Assembly (NCBI RefSeq): GCF_034702125.1
Contig: NC_085876.1
Span: 16,307,253-16,371,252 of the forward strand
Direction: 5' to 3'
Source of the DNA: Engraulis encrasicolus
Taxonomy: Eukaryota > Chordata > Actinopteri > Clupeiformes > Engraulidae
DNA length: 64,000 nucleotides
A program made the position numbers and the translations under genes. Below the pieces are notes generated by a model. The model was not told the origin of the DNA and made no database searches. It saw only the letters and a list, made by a program, of their open reading frames with translations. Each line of letters begins with the position of its first letter. The first letter of the stretch is position 1. This document shows positions 35,392 to 46,413 of the stretch, piece after piece.

Positions 35392-37627
35392 ACTATTCCG
35401 ATAGGCAATTGGATGCGAATGAAATCTCAGTTCTGCAGAAAGGACTGTCGTTTGTGCCATCCAAGACAACAGACCCATTTACAACTAAAATCGAACTTTT
35501 CAAGTTTTTCCGATCCATCAAACTAAAGGCTTTTTTTGCCAAAGACAAAATCGTCACCAATGGCACACAACAGGTGACAGAACAACAGCGACGCTTTAAA
35601 CAGAAGAGTACGTTTGTGCCCCCAGCCTACAACCCTTCAGTTCAAACTTTTTGTCGCTTAGTGGACCAGGAAGTGAGTAGCCTTTGCAGCTCCACCAAAG
35701 ACACTAGATTCTACCCAAACCTATCCACGCAGGAGCGCGCGTCATTACGCGCGCTACAGGAGGATGATTCCATTGTCATTCGATCCGCGGATAAGGGCGG
35801 AGCTTTGGTCCTTCAAAATAAAGAGGCATATCGCCTTGAGATCAAACGACAATTAGACGACACAGAATTCTACACTGCCTTAACTGCTGACCCAACGATC
35901 CGATTCCAAAGCAGGATAAAGAGAACACTGAACACTGCACTGACAAATGGGGAAATCAACAAGGATGAGTTTGACTTTTTATATCAAGAACACCCCATTC
36001 GAGCTGTGTTTTACACGTTACCGAAGGTACACAAAAAAACAGGAACTAACATCCCAGGGCGGCCCATTGTTGCGGGCTGTCAGTCTCTCACTGAGCCCAT
36101 CTCGCAATATGTGGACTATCACATCAAACCACTCGTGAGCGCATTGCCCTCATACCTGAAGGACACAACGGACTTCCTGAATAAACTTCAAACAATAACC
36201 TTATGTGATTCTGATCTGTTGTGCACTGTTGATGTAACCAGTCTTTATACTAACATTCCTCATGACTTAGGTCTTGACGCTTTGGAACATTTTCTCAAGT
36301 CTAGAAACACCAGCCAGCCCCCGACCAAACTGTTGTGGGATCTTGCCCATATCATCCTCACCATGAACACTTTTCTGTTTGAGGACACGTTCTACCACCA
36401 GGTAAAGGGCACTGCTATGGGCTCTCCATTTGCTCCTAATTATGCTAACCTTTTTATGGGCAAGTTTGAGGAAGATTTTGTACACAATACCAATGATTTT
36501 AGTCCATATGTCAAATGCTGGTTTCGCTTTATTGATGATTGTTTCTTTGTGTTTAATGGCTCTGTTGAAATGTTGCAGGAATTCCATGGGTACCTCAATA
36601 CCAGGCTTGACTCCATTAAATTCACCTTAGAATTTAATGCTGATAGCATTCCCTTTCTGGATGTGCAAGTTACTCGTCGTGGCTCGACTCTACATACGTC
36701 TGTGTATCGCAAGGCGACGGATAGAAATAGCCTCTTAACTCACAGTAGCCACCACCCGCCATCTATGAAAAAAAGTTTACCATATAGCCAATTCCTGCGT
36801 GTTCGCAGAATCTGCAGCACAGATGACGAATTCGAGACCCAGGCCAAAATAGTCTACGAGCGCTTCGTCAATAAAGGATATGACACTGGTAATTTAAATG
36901 CGTGTCTGGAGAAGGCGCGCAATTCAGCGCGCGGTGCCCTACTGGAGAAACGAGTGCGTAACCACGAGGAACCACGGGTGACTATGGTCAATACATTTTC
37001 ACCCCTATCTACATCAAACACGTAGTAAAGAAACACTGGCACATACTTTCTAGTGACCCAACGTGTGGACAATCTTTTGCGAGCCCCCCGAGATTTGCCT
37101 ATAAGAGACAAAATAATCTGCGCGATTCACTAGTAAGAGCGGATACATATACTCCACCTCGGAATTGGCTACGTGACCTCCCCCCAGGGAATTTCCCCTG
37201 TCGAAATTGCGTGAACTGCAATGCCATGATTAAAGGCGACATTTTCTCCCACCCTCGCACGGGAAAAAAGTTTTCTGTGAAGGGAAGGATAACATGTCGC
37301 ACGCCTTTTGTTGTATACATGTTGAAATGCCCTTGCGGTCTTTGCTACATTGGCAAAACCAACAGGGAATTAAGACTGAGAATAATAGAACACAAGAGCA
37401 GCATAAGGCGCAAATGCGAAACATCCCCAGTAGCGCGGCATTTTAACGCTATGGGCCATGACATATGCTCTTTGAGATTCCAGGGCATAGAGCTGGTCAA
37501 TCAACACAGAAGGGGGGGTGACAGGGACCGCACGTTGCTACAGAGAGAGGCGTTCTGGATCTTCACGCTTCAGACGGTGCACCCTGGCGGCCTTAATGAG
37601 GAATTGGAATTGAATTGCTTTATTTGA
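35280..37627 (+). pseudogene. Penelope-like reverse transcriptase plus GIY-YIG endonuclease, one frameshift
   Basis: The RT part (frame 3, to 37025) carries YTLPKVHKKTG and GRPIVAGCQSLTEP (about residues 243-270), motif A DVTSLYTNIPHD (~317), motif B GTAMGSPFAPNYANLFMG (~376) and motif C FRFIDDCFFVF (~415), with the ID-D form typical of Penelope RTs. After 37000 coding continues in frame 2: YIKHVVKKHWHIL, NFPCRNCVNCNAM (CxxC linker), VVYMLKCPCGLCYIGKTN (GIY-YIG core), RIIEHKSSIRR, ending at 37627. The break is one extra T in a T4 run at 36996-36999. Removing it joins the frames, so this is otherwise a nearly intact copy. RT and endonuclease act together in target-primed reverse transcription. 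Confidence 0.9.
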
Positions 37628-37842
37628 GTCGGTTGTAATACAATGACACTTGTATGGAAATGCTATTATTATGATTATCTTTTATTTTATTTTTTTCTGT
37701 CACGCAGGGTATGGTGTGTCTATTCATTCATTGTTTTTTTCTTTATGATTCACATGTATATATTTTATTTTCTCCCACGGCTTAGGTGGCAATTCGTCAT
37801 GACTGATCTTTTTAAAAACCACCCTGCCTACATCCTCTGTAA

Positions 37843-37882
37843 AGACGCTGAAGAAGGCTTAGGCCGAAACATCTGTCTGTCT
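37843..37882 (+). ncRNA. Hammerhead-ribozyme-like fold at the Penelope 3' end
   Basis: Stem I pairs AGACG (37843-37847) with TGTCT (37878-37882). The core CTGAAGA (37848-37854) matches CUGANGA. Stem II is GGC/GCC around loop TTAG (37856-37865). GAA (37866-37868) follows. Stem III is a minimal ACA/TGT with a 2-base loop (37869-37876), then the cleavage-site C (37877). Penelope elements are known to carry hammerheads with a very short stem III. The one non-canonical feature is an extra A (37855) between the core and stem II, so activity is uncertain. Confidence 0.6.
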
Positions 37883-38169
37883 GCCATGCTAACCCATTAT
37901 TAAAACTGCAAGAAATTGATCCAGGAGTGCGGCTTTTTTACTATACATGCCCTGGAATTATAAAACAGTTCAATTGAACCTTAAAACGGCATTAATGGTG
38001 AAATTTCTACACACAATGGCAGCCATCTTGAATTTGCCACTAAATGTTCACGAAAAAAATGGAAACAGGTGGATTTGTATTCGGGGGGGGGGTCCTAGAA
38101 GTAAAAAAAACACCAAATGGAAAAATCTATATGAAATGTTCCAAAACTTACATATCAACCTATACTAGA

Positions 38170-38930
38170 GTGAGCAGCACCAAGTTCCTTGGAATGCACA
38201 TCAGCGACGACCTCTCTTGGACCACCAACACTACATCACTGGCGAAGAAGGCCCATCAGCGTCTCTACTTCCTGCGCAAACTAAAGGCAAGGCAAGGCAA
38301 GTGCTACACCCTCCATCATGACAACATTCTACAGAGGAACCATAGAGAGCGTCGTGTCCAACTGCATCACAGTGTGGGGAGGAAGCTGCACGGAGAAAAA
38401 CAGGAAGACACTCCAGCGTGTTGTGAACACAGCGAAGAAGATCATTGGAGTACCACTCCCCTCCCCGCAGGACATTTACACCACACGCCTCACCCGGAAA
38501 GCACTGATGATCATCAAAGACACAAGCCACCCTGCACACAAACTGTTCAGCCTCCTGCCCTCTGGAAAGAGGTACAGGCGCCTCCGTTCCCGTACCACCA
38601 GGCTGGCGAGCAGCACAATGCACCAAGCGATCAAGATACTGAACACTCAACCCACTCTCCCTCCACTGTCAGCCTCCAGCCAGCAAGGCCACTGACAACC
38701 CCCCCCCCCTCATCCCCCACCACCATATCTGCGACTGAACATTCCACCTGCACTACTATATTTGTGACTGAACTTTCAACCTGCACTAACTCAAAACATG
38801 CGCGCACACACACACACACACACAAGCACACTGCACTTTCTGCACTAAACCCAAACATACACACACTGACACACACACACACAGACACACGAACACACAC
38901 ACAGACGCACACCGCACCTTCTACCTGCAC

Positions 38931-39018
<88 letters not shown>

Positions 39019-39380
39019 TGCTGGTGTACTTGACAGACCTTTTTAATATTTATTTTTCTTCAAAATGCTACTATTACTATGTCAGAACGCTATAAAGGAC
39101 TTTTTAGGAAAAGCACAAAAGCACAACAATTACCTCTTAATGTATGTCCTCTACAAGTCTTCTGTTGTCCAGTCTTGCACTTTAAATGTCTGTATGAGCA
39201 CTGTCTATGTCCATACTGTCTTAAGTCCACGTATAAGTACTGTCTATGCCTATACTGTCTATGTCCTTACCTAGATTAGTCTATGTCTGTATGGGAAAGC
39301 AAGAAATGTAATTTCAAATTCTTTGTATGACCAGTGCATGTAAAGAAATTGACAATAAAACCTACTTGACTTGACTTGAC
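38170..39380 (+). pseudogene. LINE (L2/CR1-like) 3' part: RT C-terminus, 3' UTR and tail
   Basis: Continues the piece at 32200-32467: SSTKFLGMHISDDLSWTT, KKAHQRLYFLRKLKARQG, then after a frame change FYRGTIESVVSNCITVWGG, RKTLQRVVNTAKKIIG and LFSLLPSGKRYRRL. A 3' UTR follows, holding a (CA)n tract at 38934-39015. The end is 'aattgacaataaaacc' and a short (ACTTG)n tail, the usual terminus of this LINE type. Non-functional because of truncation, frameshifts and the insertion. Confidence 0.8.
38934..39015. repeat. (CA)n microsatellite, 41 units, in the LINE 3' UTR
   Basis: A pure run, preceded by shorter interrupted CA tracts from 38807. Confidence 0.95.
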
Positions 39381-40028
39381 GGCAGCGTTAAAACGAAGAA
39401 AACCATGAACATCAACAAATTAAGAAGATCCGCTACTCTGGTGGAGGACGAATCCCCACCATTGGATGTAAACACACCTCAGCCAAATGCTATTGTCAAG
39501 CAGAGAGATTGACAACCGTTGACCTTGTCATGAATTTTCAGATGTTTGTACTATTCTAAATAAAGGATCAATCAATTTTAGGTGGGTATACTGAAATCCC
39601 TGAAATTTTGAAGTGGGTATAGGCCTACTGCGTTTACCTGCGTTCTACGTAGACTACACCATTGCTATCCCTTAACCCTACACATCAAGAAAGCTTAGCC
39701 AGCCTGATCTCTCAGAATTCCGTGGAATGGACACGGATCTTTGGCGACACAAAATCTGTGTCAGTTTCACAGATTTTACCAAAATTCCATGCTCGTAGAC
39801 ATGGAATTGTTTTCTGTGATGGACACATGGAAGTGCTTTCTATATACTCTCACTTGGTTCAACATTCAGAGCTGGACGGGACCATTGCCTGGCCCATTCA
39901 CATCAAGGACAGAAACACCGCTTGTATGAGTTCCCAGGCCATGGGGATGGGAAGCAGTGTGTGTGTATGTGCGCGCGTGTTATTCTGTGCATGCCCATGC
40001 ATATAGTGTTTTTGTATGGAGTTCATGC

Positions 40029-40097
<69 letters not shown>

Positions 40098-40167
40098 GTT
40101 CCTGCTTCCAGCATGCTGCTAAAGAAGACAAATAGACTGTCATCCCCAGGGCCCGGCCACTCTGTTA

Positions 40168-40203
<36 letters not shown>

Positions 40204-41744
40204 TGCTTCCCATCCCCAGGGCCAGGCTGGCTGCTCCAGGCTGTTATCAGTGTGCCAGTGGGACGAAGCACACACACCCCAATTTCAGCCCAGCTTTTTT
40301 CTCTTCCCACTGTGACTGTAAGCAAAAGCACACGCACACTTAGACACACGCGTACACACATGCACTAGCGCAAACACAACCTCTCACTCTCAACTGTTCG
40401 TCAACTTCTAATAACCTCTTCCTCACCTCTACTCCTTCCTACTCGGTTCATTTGTTCCATGCTACGTTGGTGTGTGTATGTGCTTGCGTGTGTGCATACA
40501 TGCCCGCCTGTGTGTGTGTGTATGTGTCCGTCCTACTGTTTTTCTGTGTGTGTGCGCATGCGTGTGCGTGTCCTCCTACGGTCTCTGCCTCTGTACTGTA
40601 GCAGCTGTGTCCTAATATGTGCGTGGGTGAGTGGGCCAACCTGTGCCTGGAAAGTTTGTGTGTGTGTACGTTTGTGTCTGTGTGTGTGTGTGTGCCAGCC
40701 TGCATGCCTGCCTGGCTGCGAGTGTGTATCCTCTCTGTGTGGGGCAGTGGGCCAACCTGTTTCTGGCTTAGTCAGCCAGATCGCATAGTATATGTACATA
40801 CAGCATGTACATTCAAATGGCGGCCCTCGGACAGCAAGGCTCTGGTACCCCACAAGCCCCTTGAAATACGGAATCAGAATGTAGAGATAAACGTATGGGT
40901 TCCGTATCGAGTTGAAACGGGACACGGGACGTTTAAATGCAGGAAATTACATCTAAGAAATGCAAAACTCTCTTTCATTGACAGTCAGCAACCATAATGC
41001 ATACGTACACTTCGGCCCCTTTACTGGGAGGAATTTAAAAAACTGGCCCTCGTTGACATGTAATACCCCTGATGTACTGTGTGTGGGAGAGGATGCTGGC
41101 CACACTGCCCTACTTGTGACCACTTAAAAAACTGTGTCTTTTCCTCTCAGACCTTTATTTCTGTCGTTCTTTCCGTCAATCTTGCTTTCTTTTCTTTATT
41201 TATCTTCTTCTTGTCTGGCTCTCCCCTATGTATTGCTTCTTGTCTATCATTTGTAATAACATCATTCATTTACACAGTCTAACCTAATAGCCTATACCAG
41301 ACAACTTTGTAGACTATTCTGGTCATTGATTTTACATAATCATATAACAAGACACATGTAGTCTCTCTATAGATCCTTCTCATCTTGTTATCTCATTTAC
41401 ACATTGCCAATCTGTTTTTTCACCTCTCTAGTTCTTTCTCTTTCTCTCGTTTACTCTGGCGTGAAAACTATAAATCGTTTTTCTCAGCCCCCTTGATGGG
41501 ATCATGTCATATCCTCTTTCAAAGCTCATCTAGACAGATAAATCATTTTAATTAGCCCTAATGGAGTAATTGGGCCTGAGATGATCAATAACAACTCCTT
41601 GTTAGCAACGTGTTTACAGTCACTCCAACAATAATTTTACTACTCGATTGTGTTTTTGCTTGTGTGCGCGTGTGTGTGTTTAATTCCTGAGTCGTTGTGC
41701 TTCACTCCATTGGGCGACATGATCTTCTAGGTATCATGTTACTT
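39381..41744. other. No gene recognised; several microsatellites
   Basis: (GT)33 at 40031-40096, (CA)16 at 40169-40200 and GT-rich sequence 40470-40700. 'catccccagggcc' flanks the CA tract on both sides (40141 and 40211), a small local duplication. No exon supported. Confidence 0.45.
40031..40096. repeat. (GT)n microsatellite
   Basis: 33 uninterrupted units. Confidence 0.95.
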
Positions 41745-42244
41745 CAAATGATTTTAAGAAAGTGGACTATCTGCCTGTGAAATTAAGGGTTGAACAGCTA
41801 AAACTGAATCATATGTTTAACATTATTAATGGGATAGCCCCTAAGTACTTGGGATCCCAGATTGTAATGGTGCATACTCAACATGCCCATGGAACAAGAG
41901 CAAGTGTTCACTCCTGTAAGGTACCAGCTTCAAAAAGCACAACTCGCAGCTCTTTCTTCTATACAGGGATTATGCTATGGAATAGCCTTCCACTAAATAT
42001 TAAAATGGCAGAAACAAAAAGGTGTTTTAAACAAAGAGTTAGAGTATTTTTGTGGAATAAAGTGGAGAACTAGGTGACGTAGGAATGTGATGGCATATGT
42101 GTATGTGATATCTGTTACATGTTTTTGTATGTCTTGTCCTCTTCCATCAGGGACCATGTTGGAAATAAGTGTTTTACGCTTTTACATGCTATCCCTTGGA
42201 TACCTTTTTGTCTTTCTATATCCATAAATAAACCCAACCCAACC
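41745..42244 (+). pseudogene. LINE 3' fragment (L2-like RT C-terminal domain and tail)
   Basis: Reads DYLPVKLRVEQLKLNHMF, NIINGIAPKYLG, then SFFYTGIMLWNSLPLNIK and ends in FLWNKVEN stop at 42073. These are the post-RT C-terminal motifs of L2-type LINEs. The 3' UTR ends 'ccataaataaacccaaccca', a short tandem tail. Only the last ~500 bases of the LINE are present, typical 5' truncation. Confidence 0.7.
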
Positions 42245-42473
42245 CATCTTCCTGAAGTGGGAGGAGCCAGTGCAATCAAATATACTCATCACACCTTTTG
42301 TGTCTGTGGTATACAGTAGTGACCGTGTCCAGTACTGGCACGGAGTTGGTAGTGCATTATTATGGCATTGGAAGTTGTGTGGCATTAGTTGTAAATTGGT
42401 AGTATGGTTGTTATACTGCGTTAATTGTTCGGTTTTTTGAAGTCTACCCAGAGTTGGGAAAGAGTAAAACATT

Positions 42474-42702
42474 GTGGCCTAGTGGTTAGAGAGTTGGTCT
42501 TTCAATATAGGGGTTGCAGGTTTGAATCCCCCCTGACCTCTCCCTACATCTCCATCCATGGCTGAAGTGCCCTTGAGCAAGGCACCTAACCCCACATTGC
42601 TCCAGGGACTGTAACCAATACCCTGACAAATAATAACGAAGTCGCTTTGAATAAATTAAATCGTCAGCTAAGTGCAATGTAATGTGATGTAATGTAATGT
42701 TG
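42474..42702 (+). mobile_element. tRNA-derived SINE with (ATGTA)-type tail
   Basis: A-box TGGCCTAGTGG (42475-42485) and B-box GGTTTGAATCC (42519-42529) give an internal Pol III promoter. The body contains 'cttgagcaaggcacctaacc' and 'gtcgctttgaataaa', which I associate with teleost SINE bodies and tails, and it ends in repeated 'gtaat'. It lies on the same strand as the LINE fragment just upstream. Confidence 0.75.
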
Positions 42703-43275
42703 TTTCAGAGGATGTGTAGTCCTCAAAAGTCAACAGGAATTAAATGGCAAGTGTAAGAACTCGTGAGACAATTTCTACAAAGAAAAGGACACACTGTTTC
42801 AACAGACAAACTTTTCAGCATCAAGCAGGTTCAATTCACACACTTCAGCTGTTATCAGCACTGCTGTTTTTTCTTTTTCTTTCATGGATAACAAAAAATA
42901 ATGTAATGTAAATGAATGCTATAGGAAAAGGCCATTAACCTGGCTCTGTCCTTAAGTACAGTCAATCTGCACAGAGGTTATGCAAATCTCCCTGCTCACA
43001 CAGTGTCCACCCTTATCTCGAAGCGGTGAAATGCTTAGCTTCGATTGACACAAATTGCCTTCACAGGATTAAGCCCTGCTCAGCTCCACTCCTCTCATTT
43101 TGACATATAGAGGCATCTCCTGTGAGTTTGTAAAATACATTTGGAGAGGAGAGGAGAGAAGAGGGCAGGACAGGAGAGAAGAGGAGAGGGGTGGAGCAGA
43201 GGAGAGGAAGAGGAGAGACATTTCCTGTCAGTGGGTAAAATAATACTGGGTAGAGGAGAGAGGAGTGATGAGGAG
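42703..43275. other. No gene recognised; purine-rich 43140-43275
   Basis: The GA-rich part is built on 'ggagaggagag' words and leads directly into the Penelope 3' remnant. Confidence 0.45.
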
Positions 43276-43370
43276 ACAGGAGAGGATGAAGAAGGCTTTG
43301 GATGAAACATCTGTCTGTCATGCTAACCCAGATTAAAACTAAAAGAATTACACCAGAGAGTGCCTCTTTT
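43276..43370 (+). mobile_element. 3'-terminal remnant of a second Penelope-like element with a dead hammerhead
   Basis: Aligned by eye to 37839-37940: 'gaagaaggctt', 'gaaacatctgtctgtc', 'atgctaaccca', 'attaaaact' and '..gagtgc..ctttt' occur in the same order. Core changes (C3 to A, and disrupted stem II: GGAT instead of GGCC) would abolish a hammerhead. Nothing of the ORFs remains. Confidence 0.75.
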
Positions 43371-43654
43371 ATAACTAAATATGAGACAGGAGGAGTGAAG
43401 CCGATTGGAGCTAAGTGGAGGAAGAGAAGAGACGTGCCCTGTGGGTACGTAAAATATTGTAAAATACTGTAGAGGTGGACAATGCTGCTGAGTTTGGATA
43501 GCACTTCTGGAAGAGGCCACTGTCCAAGACCTCAAACACTACTGGGTCGTTTTTGTCAGACTTTCTCCCCCTTTTTTCCCTCCACTGTCTATTATTGTAG
43601 CAGCTAAAGCAGCACAGAGCAGAATGCCCTCACTTTGAATCCCATCAAAACAGG

Positions 43655-43778
43655 GGTGAGTTTCTCAAAAGAGAAGTTGTTAGCCTGTTAGCAATTTCGG
43701 TAGTTGCCAATGGGAAAATGCATTGAGAACAACAAAGTAGCTAATGTAGTAAGCAACTTTGGTTTTGAGAAATTCACC
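43655..43778. mobile_element. Short MITE-like repeat with ~30-bp inverted ends
   Basis: GGTGAGTTTCTCAAAA at the left matches TTTTGAGAAATTCACC at the right in inverse, followed inwards by 'agttgttagc' / 'taagcaactt'. Confidence 0.65.
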
Positions 43779-43869
43779 ATTTTTGGCACAGTTCAACACA
43801 CATCAGCTCCAGTCATAATCCAAAACAAACCCATAACACAGTCAGCATGATTCAAACACCTTGAAGTAT

Positions 43870-44320
43870 ACATGGACAATGTTTTTTTCCTGGGCACAGC
43901 ATGTGGATTTTATTTGCAGCAAAGTTCAGCAGAGAATACACTTTCTGAGAAGACAGAGCCTTTAGGGCCAGTAAGAAGATTTTACACCGATTCTACACTT
44001 CCACCATCCAAAGTGTTCTACGGTATGGAGGGGTAGTCTGGTTCTGTGGCCTCTCAGTCCAATTGAAAAACAAAATACTCAGACTGCTGAACATTTGCTC
44101 CAAACTGGTAGGCCACACCCTGGAGGGACATTTCTTGGAGAGTTGCACGGAACATACTCTCAGAATGGCGGACAAGATTGCTCTGTCTGGACCCTTTGCA
44201 TGTGCTACACCAGGAATATGAGCTCCTTCCTTCTGGAAGACGTTTCAGAATGCCCTGCTGTCGAAAAAGTGAATATAAACACTCTTTTCTCCCTCATTCC
44301 ATAGTGGCGTTGCATAATAA
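43870..44320 (+). pseudogene. LINE fragment (L2/CR1-like RT C-terminal region)
   Basis: In shifting frames it reads FYTDSTLPPSKVFYGMEG-like sequence, LSVQLKNKILRLLNICSK, then LEGHFLESC and a decayed LLPSGRRFRM block, the same domain order as the LINE at 38170. Frameshifts and point changes are frequent, so this is an old copy. Confidence 0.55.
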
Positions 44321-44632
44321 AAGGGGAGAACAGTAGACAATTTTTAGTAAATTAATTTTAGTAAGTAATTAACTCTTTTTTTAGTAACTTTTAGAAACTT
44401 CTTTTTAGTAACTTAACTAGTAACTTTTAAAAATTGTATTGGGCTGTGCTGCCCTAAACGCTTATGGACCTAGATGACTAGACTCTATAGGCCATGTTGT
44501 GTTTTGTGTGTCTTAAGAGTCATGCAAGACAAATTTCTGTGCAAACAGACAATAACAGTTTATCTTTAAAAAAAAAAAGATGAGTCTTCCCTACCAGTTT
44601 CCAAATGTTCTCCAAATGAGGAGTGGAATGAC

Positions 44633-44786
44633 CAGGGGCGCTGCCAGAAATGTTGGGCCCCATGAAAGATTCGAATTTTGGCCCCCCTTAAGGGCCCCTG
44701 TCAGTGCTTGGGCCCCCTTATTGGTCCCTGTCAGTGCTTGGGCCCTTAGAATCTGTACCACTTTTCCCCCCCTAGCGGCCCCCATG
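44633..44786. mobile_element. hAT MITE, 154 bp, 8-bp TSD GGAATGAC
   Basis: Starts CAGGGGCGCTGCC and ends GCGGCCCCCATG. GGAATGAC is present at 44625-44632 and 44787-44794. The interior has 'gggcccc' repeats including two copies of 'cctgtcagtgcttgggccc'. Confidence 0.8.
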
Positions 44787-44813
44787 GGAATGACTAGATG
44801 GCAGTGACAGCTA

Positions 44814-46413
44814 CAGTGAGTCCAAGATGTATTTGATCCCTTACTGATTTTGTTGGTTTGCCTACTAACAAAGACATGATCAGTCAATAAATGTTATGAT
44901 AATGTGCATTCTAATATGGAGAGACAGAATATCAAAAAGAAAATCCAGAAATTAACTTAAGAGAATATATATTAATTTATTTCCATTTCATCAAGCAAAA
45001 TAAGTATTTGACCCCCTGCCAACTGATAACAGTTCCGGGCCCACAGACCAGATGGGTACTTCCGATCAACTTGTCATCTGAATTAAAGACACCTGTACAT
45101 ACTAACATGCATAAAAGACACATTGAATCAGCAGAATCAGTCCATAGTATGAGTGAATCAGTGACACTCCAACCTCACCAGCATGGAACAGACCGGTCAA
45201 ATGATATCAGGGACAAGATTTTTGACCTGAGCAAAGATTAAATGGGCTGCAAAGCCACAAGAAAGAGACTGGGTGTTAATGACCCAACTGTTGATGCATT
45301 TCTTCCAAAATGTGAGGAATACAAAATGACTATCCATCAGCCTGTCTGGGGTTCTATACAAGATTTGACCTTTTGTATGGATTTGATTATCATGAGAACA
45401 GAAAGAAAGCACCCTAGACCTGTACAGGATGAACTAGGCAATGATATCTAAGCTACTGGGACCAAAATCACTGAGAAAACTACTGGTAGCACTTAATGCC
45501 ACAGAGGTTTAAAATCCTGTAGTGCACACATGGTACCTCTACTTCAGAAGGAACCTGTGCAGTCCCACTTGAGGTTTGCCAACGGACATCAGACTGGTTT
45601 AGGATATGATAAGGAGGTGCTGTAGTCAGATGAAACCAAAATCAAGCTGTTTGGCATTAACACAATTCAATGTGTTTTGAGAAAGAGAACTGCTGTCTAT
45701 GATCCCAAGAACACCCTCCTTACCATCATGCATGAAAGTGGTATCATTATGGTTTGAGGGTGTTTGTCTGGCCAAGGCACAGGACAACTTCACATCGTCA
45801 ACGAATGGATGGAGGGAGACATGTAATGTGCAATCCTGAGTGCAAACGTCCTTCCCTCCACCACTACACTGAAGGTGGGCCATTTTTGGATCTCCCAACA
45901 TGACAATAATACACAACATACAGTCAAAGCAACGAAGGAGTGACTCAATAAGAAGCATATTTAAGTCGTGAAGTGGCCTAGACAGTCTCCAAATATTAAC
46001 CCTATAGTAATTCTATGGAGAGAACTGAACCTCCCATTTGCCAAGTCACAGCCACAAACTATTAATATTTTAGAGATAATATGCAAAGAAAAATGGACAA
46101 AAATATTTTCTACTATATGCACAAACATTGCCATCAACTAAAATAAACATCTGACCTCAGTGTTAGACAAATAGGGCTTTGCCACAAAGCACTTTATCTT
46201 CTTTAGCTAGAGGGGTCAAATACTTATTTGCCGAAATTAAATACAAATAAATTAAAATAAATTATTTTAAGTTATTTTCTGGAATTTCTTTTTGATATTC
46301 TGTCTCTCCATGTTTGAATACATAATTATCATAAATTTATAGACTGATCATGTCTTTATTAGTGGGCAAACCGGCAAAATCAGCAAGGGATCAAATACAT
46401 ATTGGACTCACTG
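44814..46413 (+). mobile_element. Full-length Tc1/mariner element, 1600 bp, TA flanks
   Basis: The terminal inverted repeats start CAGTGAGTCCAAGATGTATT at the left and end AATACATATTGGACTCACTG at the right. They match over about 50 bases with few differences. TA flanks both sides (44812-44813 and 46414-46415). The length is the usual one for Tc1. Confidence 0.93.
45180..46160 (+). pseudogene. Tc1-type transposase, heavily decayed
   Basis: Recognisable blocks in several frames: SDETKIKLFGINTI (first catalytic D, preceded by a TAG where Trp is usual), RTAVYDPKNTLLTIMHESG, HIVNEWMEGDM, QHDNNTQHTVKATKE (second D), and LWRELNL-like sequence where the third acidic residue of the DDE/D triad reads Val. 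Many stops and frame changes. No start was sought. Confidence 0.85.

Larger units (their letters stand above)
34630..37947 (+). mobile_element. Penelope-like retroelement (3.3 kb) with a 14-bp TSD
   Basis: TGCCCTGGAATTAT occurs at 34616-34629 and again at 37948-37961, a perfect 14-bp target duplication around the element. Inside, in order: an ORF1, a Penelope-type reverse transcriptase, a CxxC linker, a C-terminal GIY-YIG endonuclease, an AT-rich 3' part and a hammerhead-like fold near the 3' end. Variable-length TSDs are usual for this order. No upstream repeat copy (pLTR) was found, so the copy may be 5' truncated. Confidence 0.9.
32468..38169. mobile_element. Foldback element with repeated arms, inserted in the LINE and itself split by a Penelope element
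   Basis: The first ~150 bases (from 'ggaacatttcatatagattt', 32490) are matched in inverse by the last ~150 (to 38150), including 'aaatccacctgtttccattt' and 'ccaagatgg'. The arms are built of degenerate ~160-bp units: 'aaatccaagatgg' or its complement occurs in one orientation at 32598, 32758 and 33090 and in the opposite one at 34409, 34550 and 38021. Without the Penelope insertion the element is about 2.4 kb. No transposase was seen. The right terminus is offset by 14 bases relative to the left, so the duplication at the LINE junction is unresolved. Confidence 0.65.

Noticed and set aside
42475..42545. A functional tRNA gene
   Set aside because: A and B boxes are present but the acceptor stem does not pair and a SINE body and tail follow.
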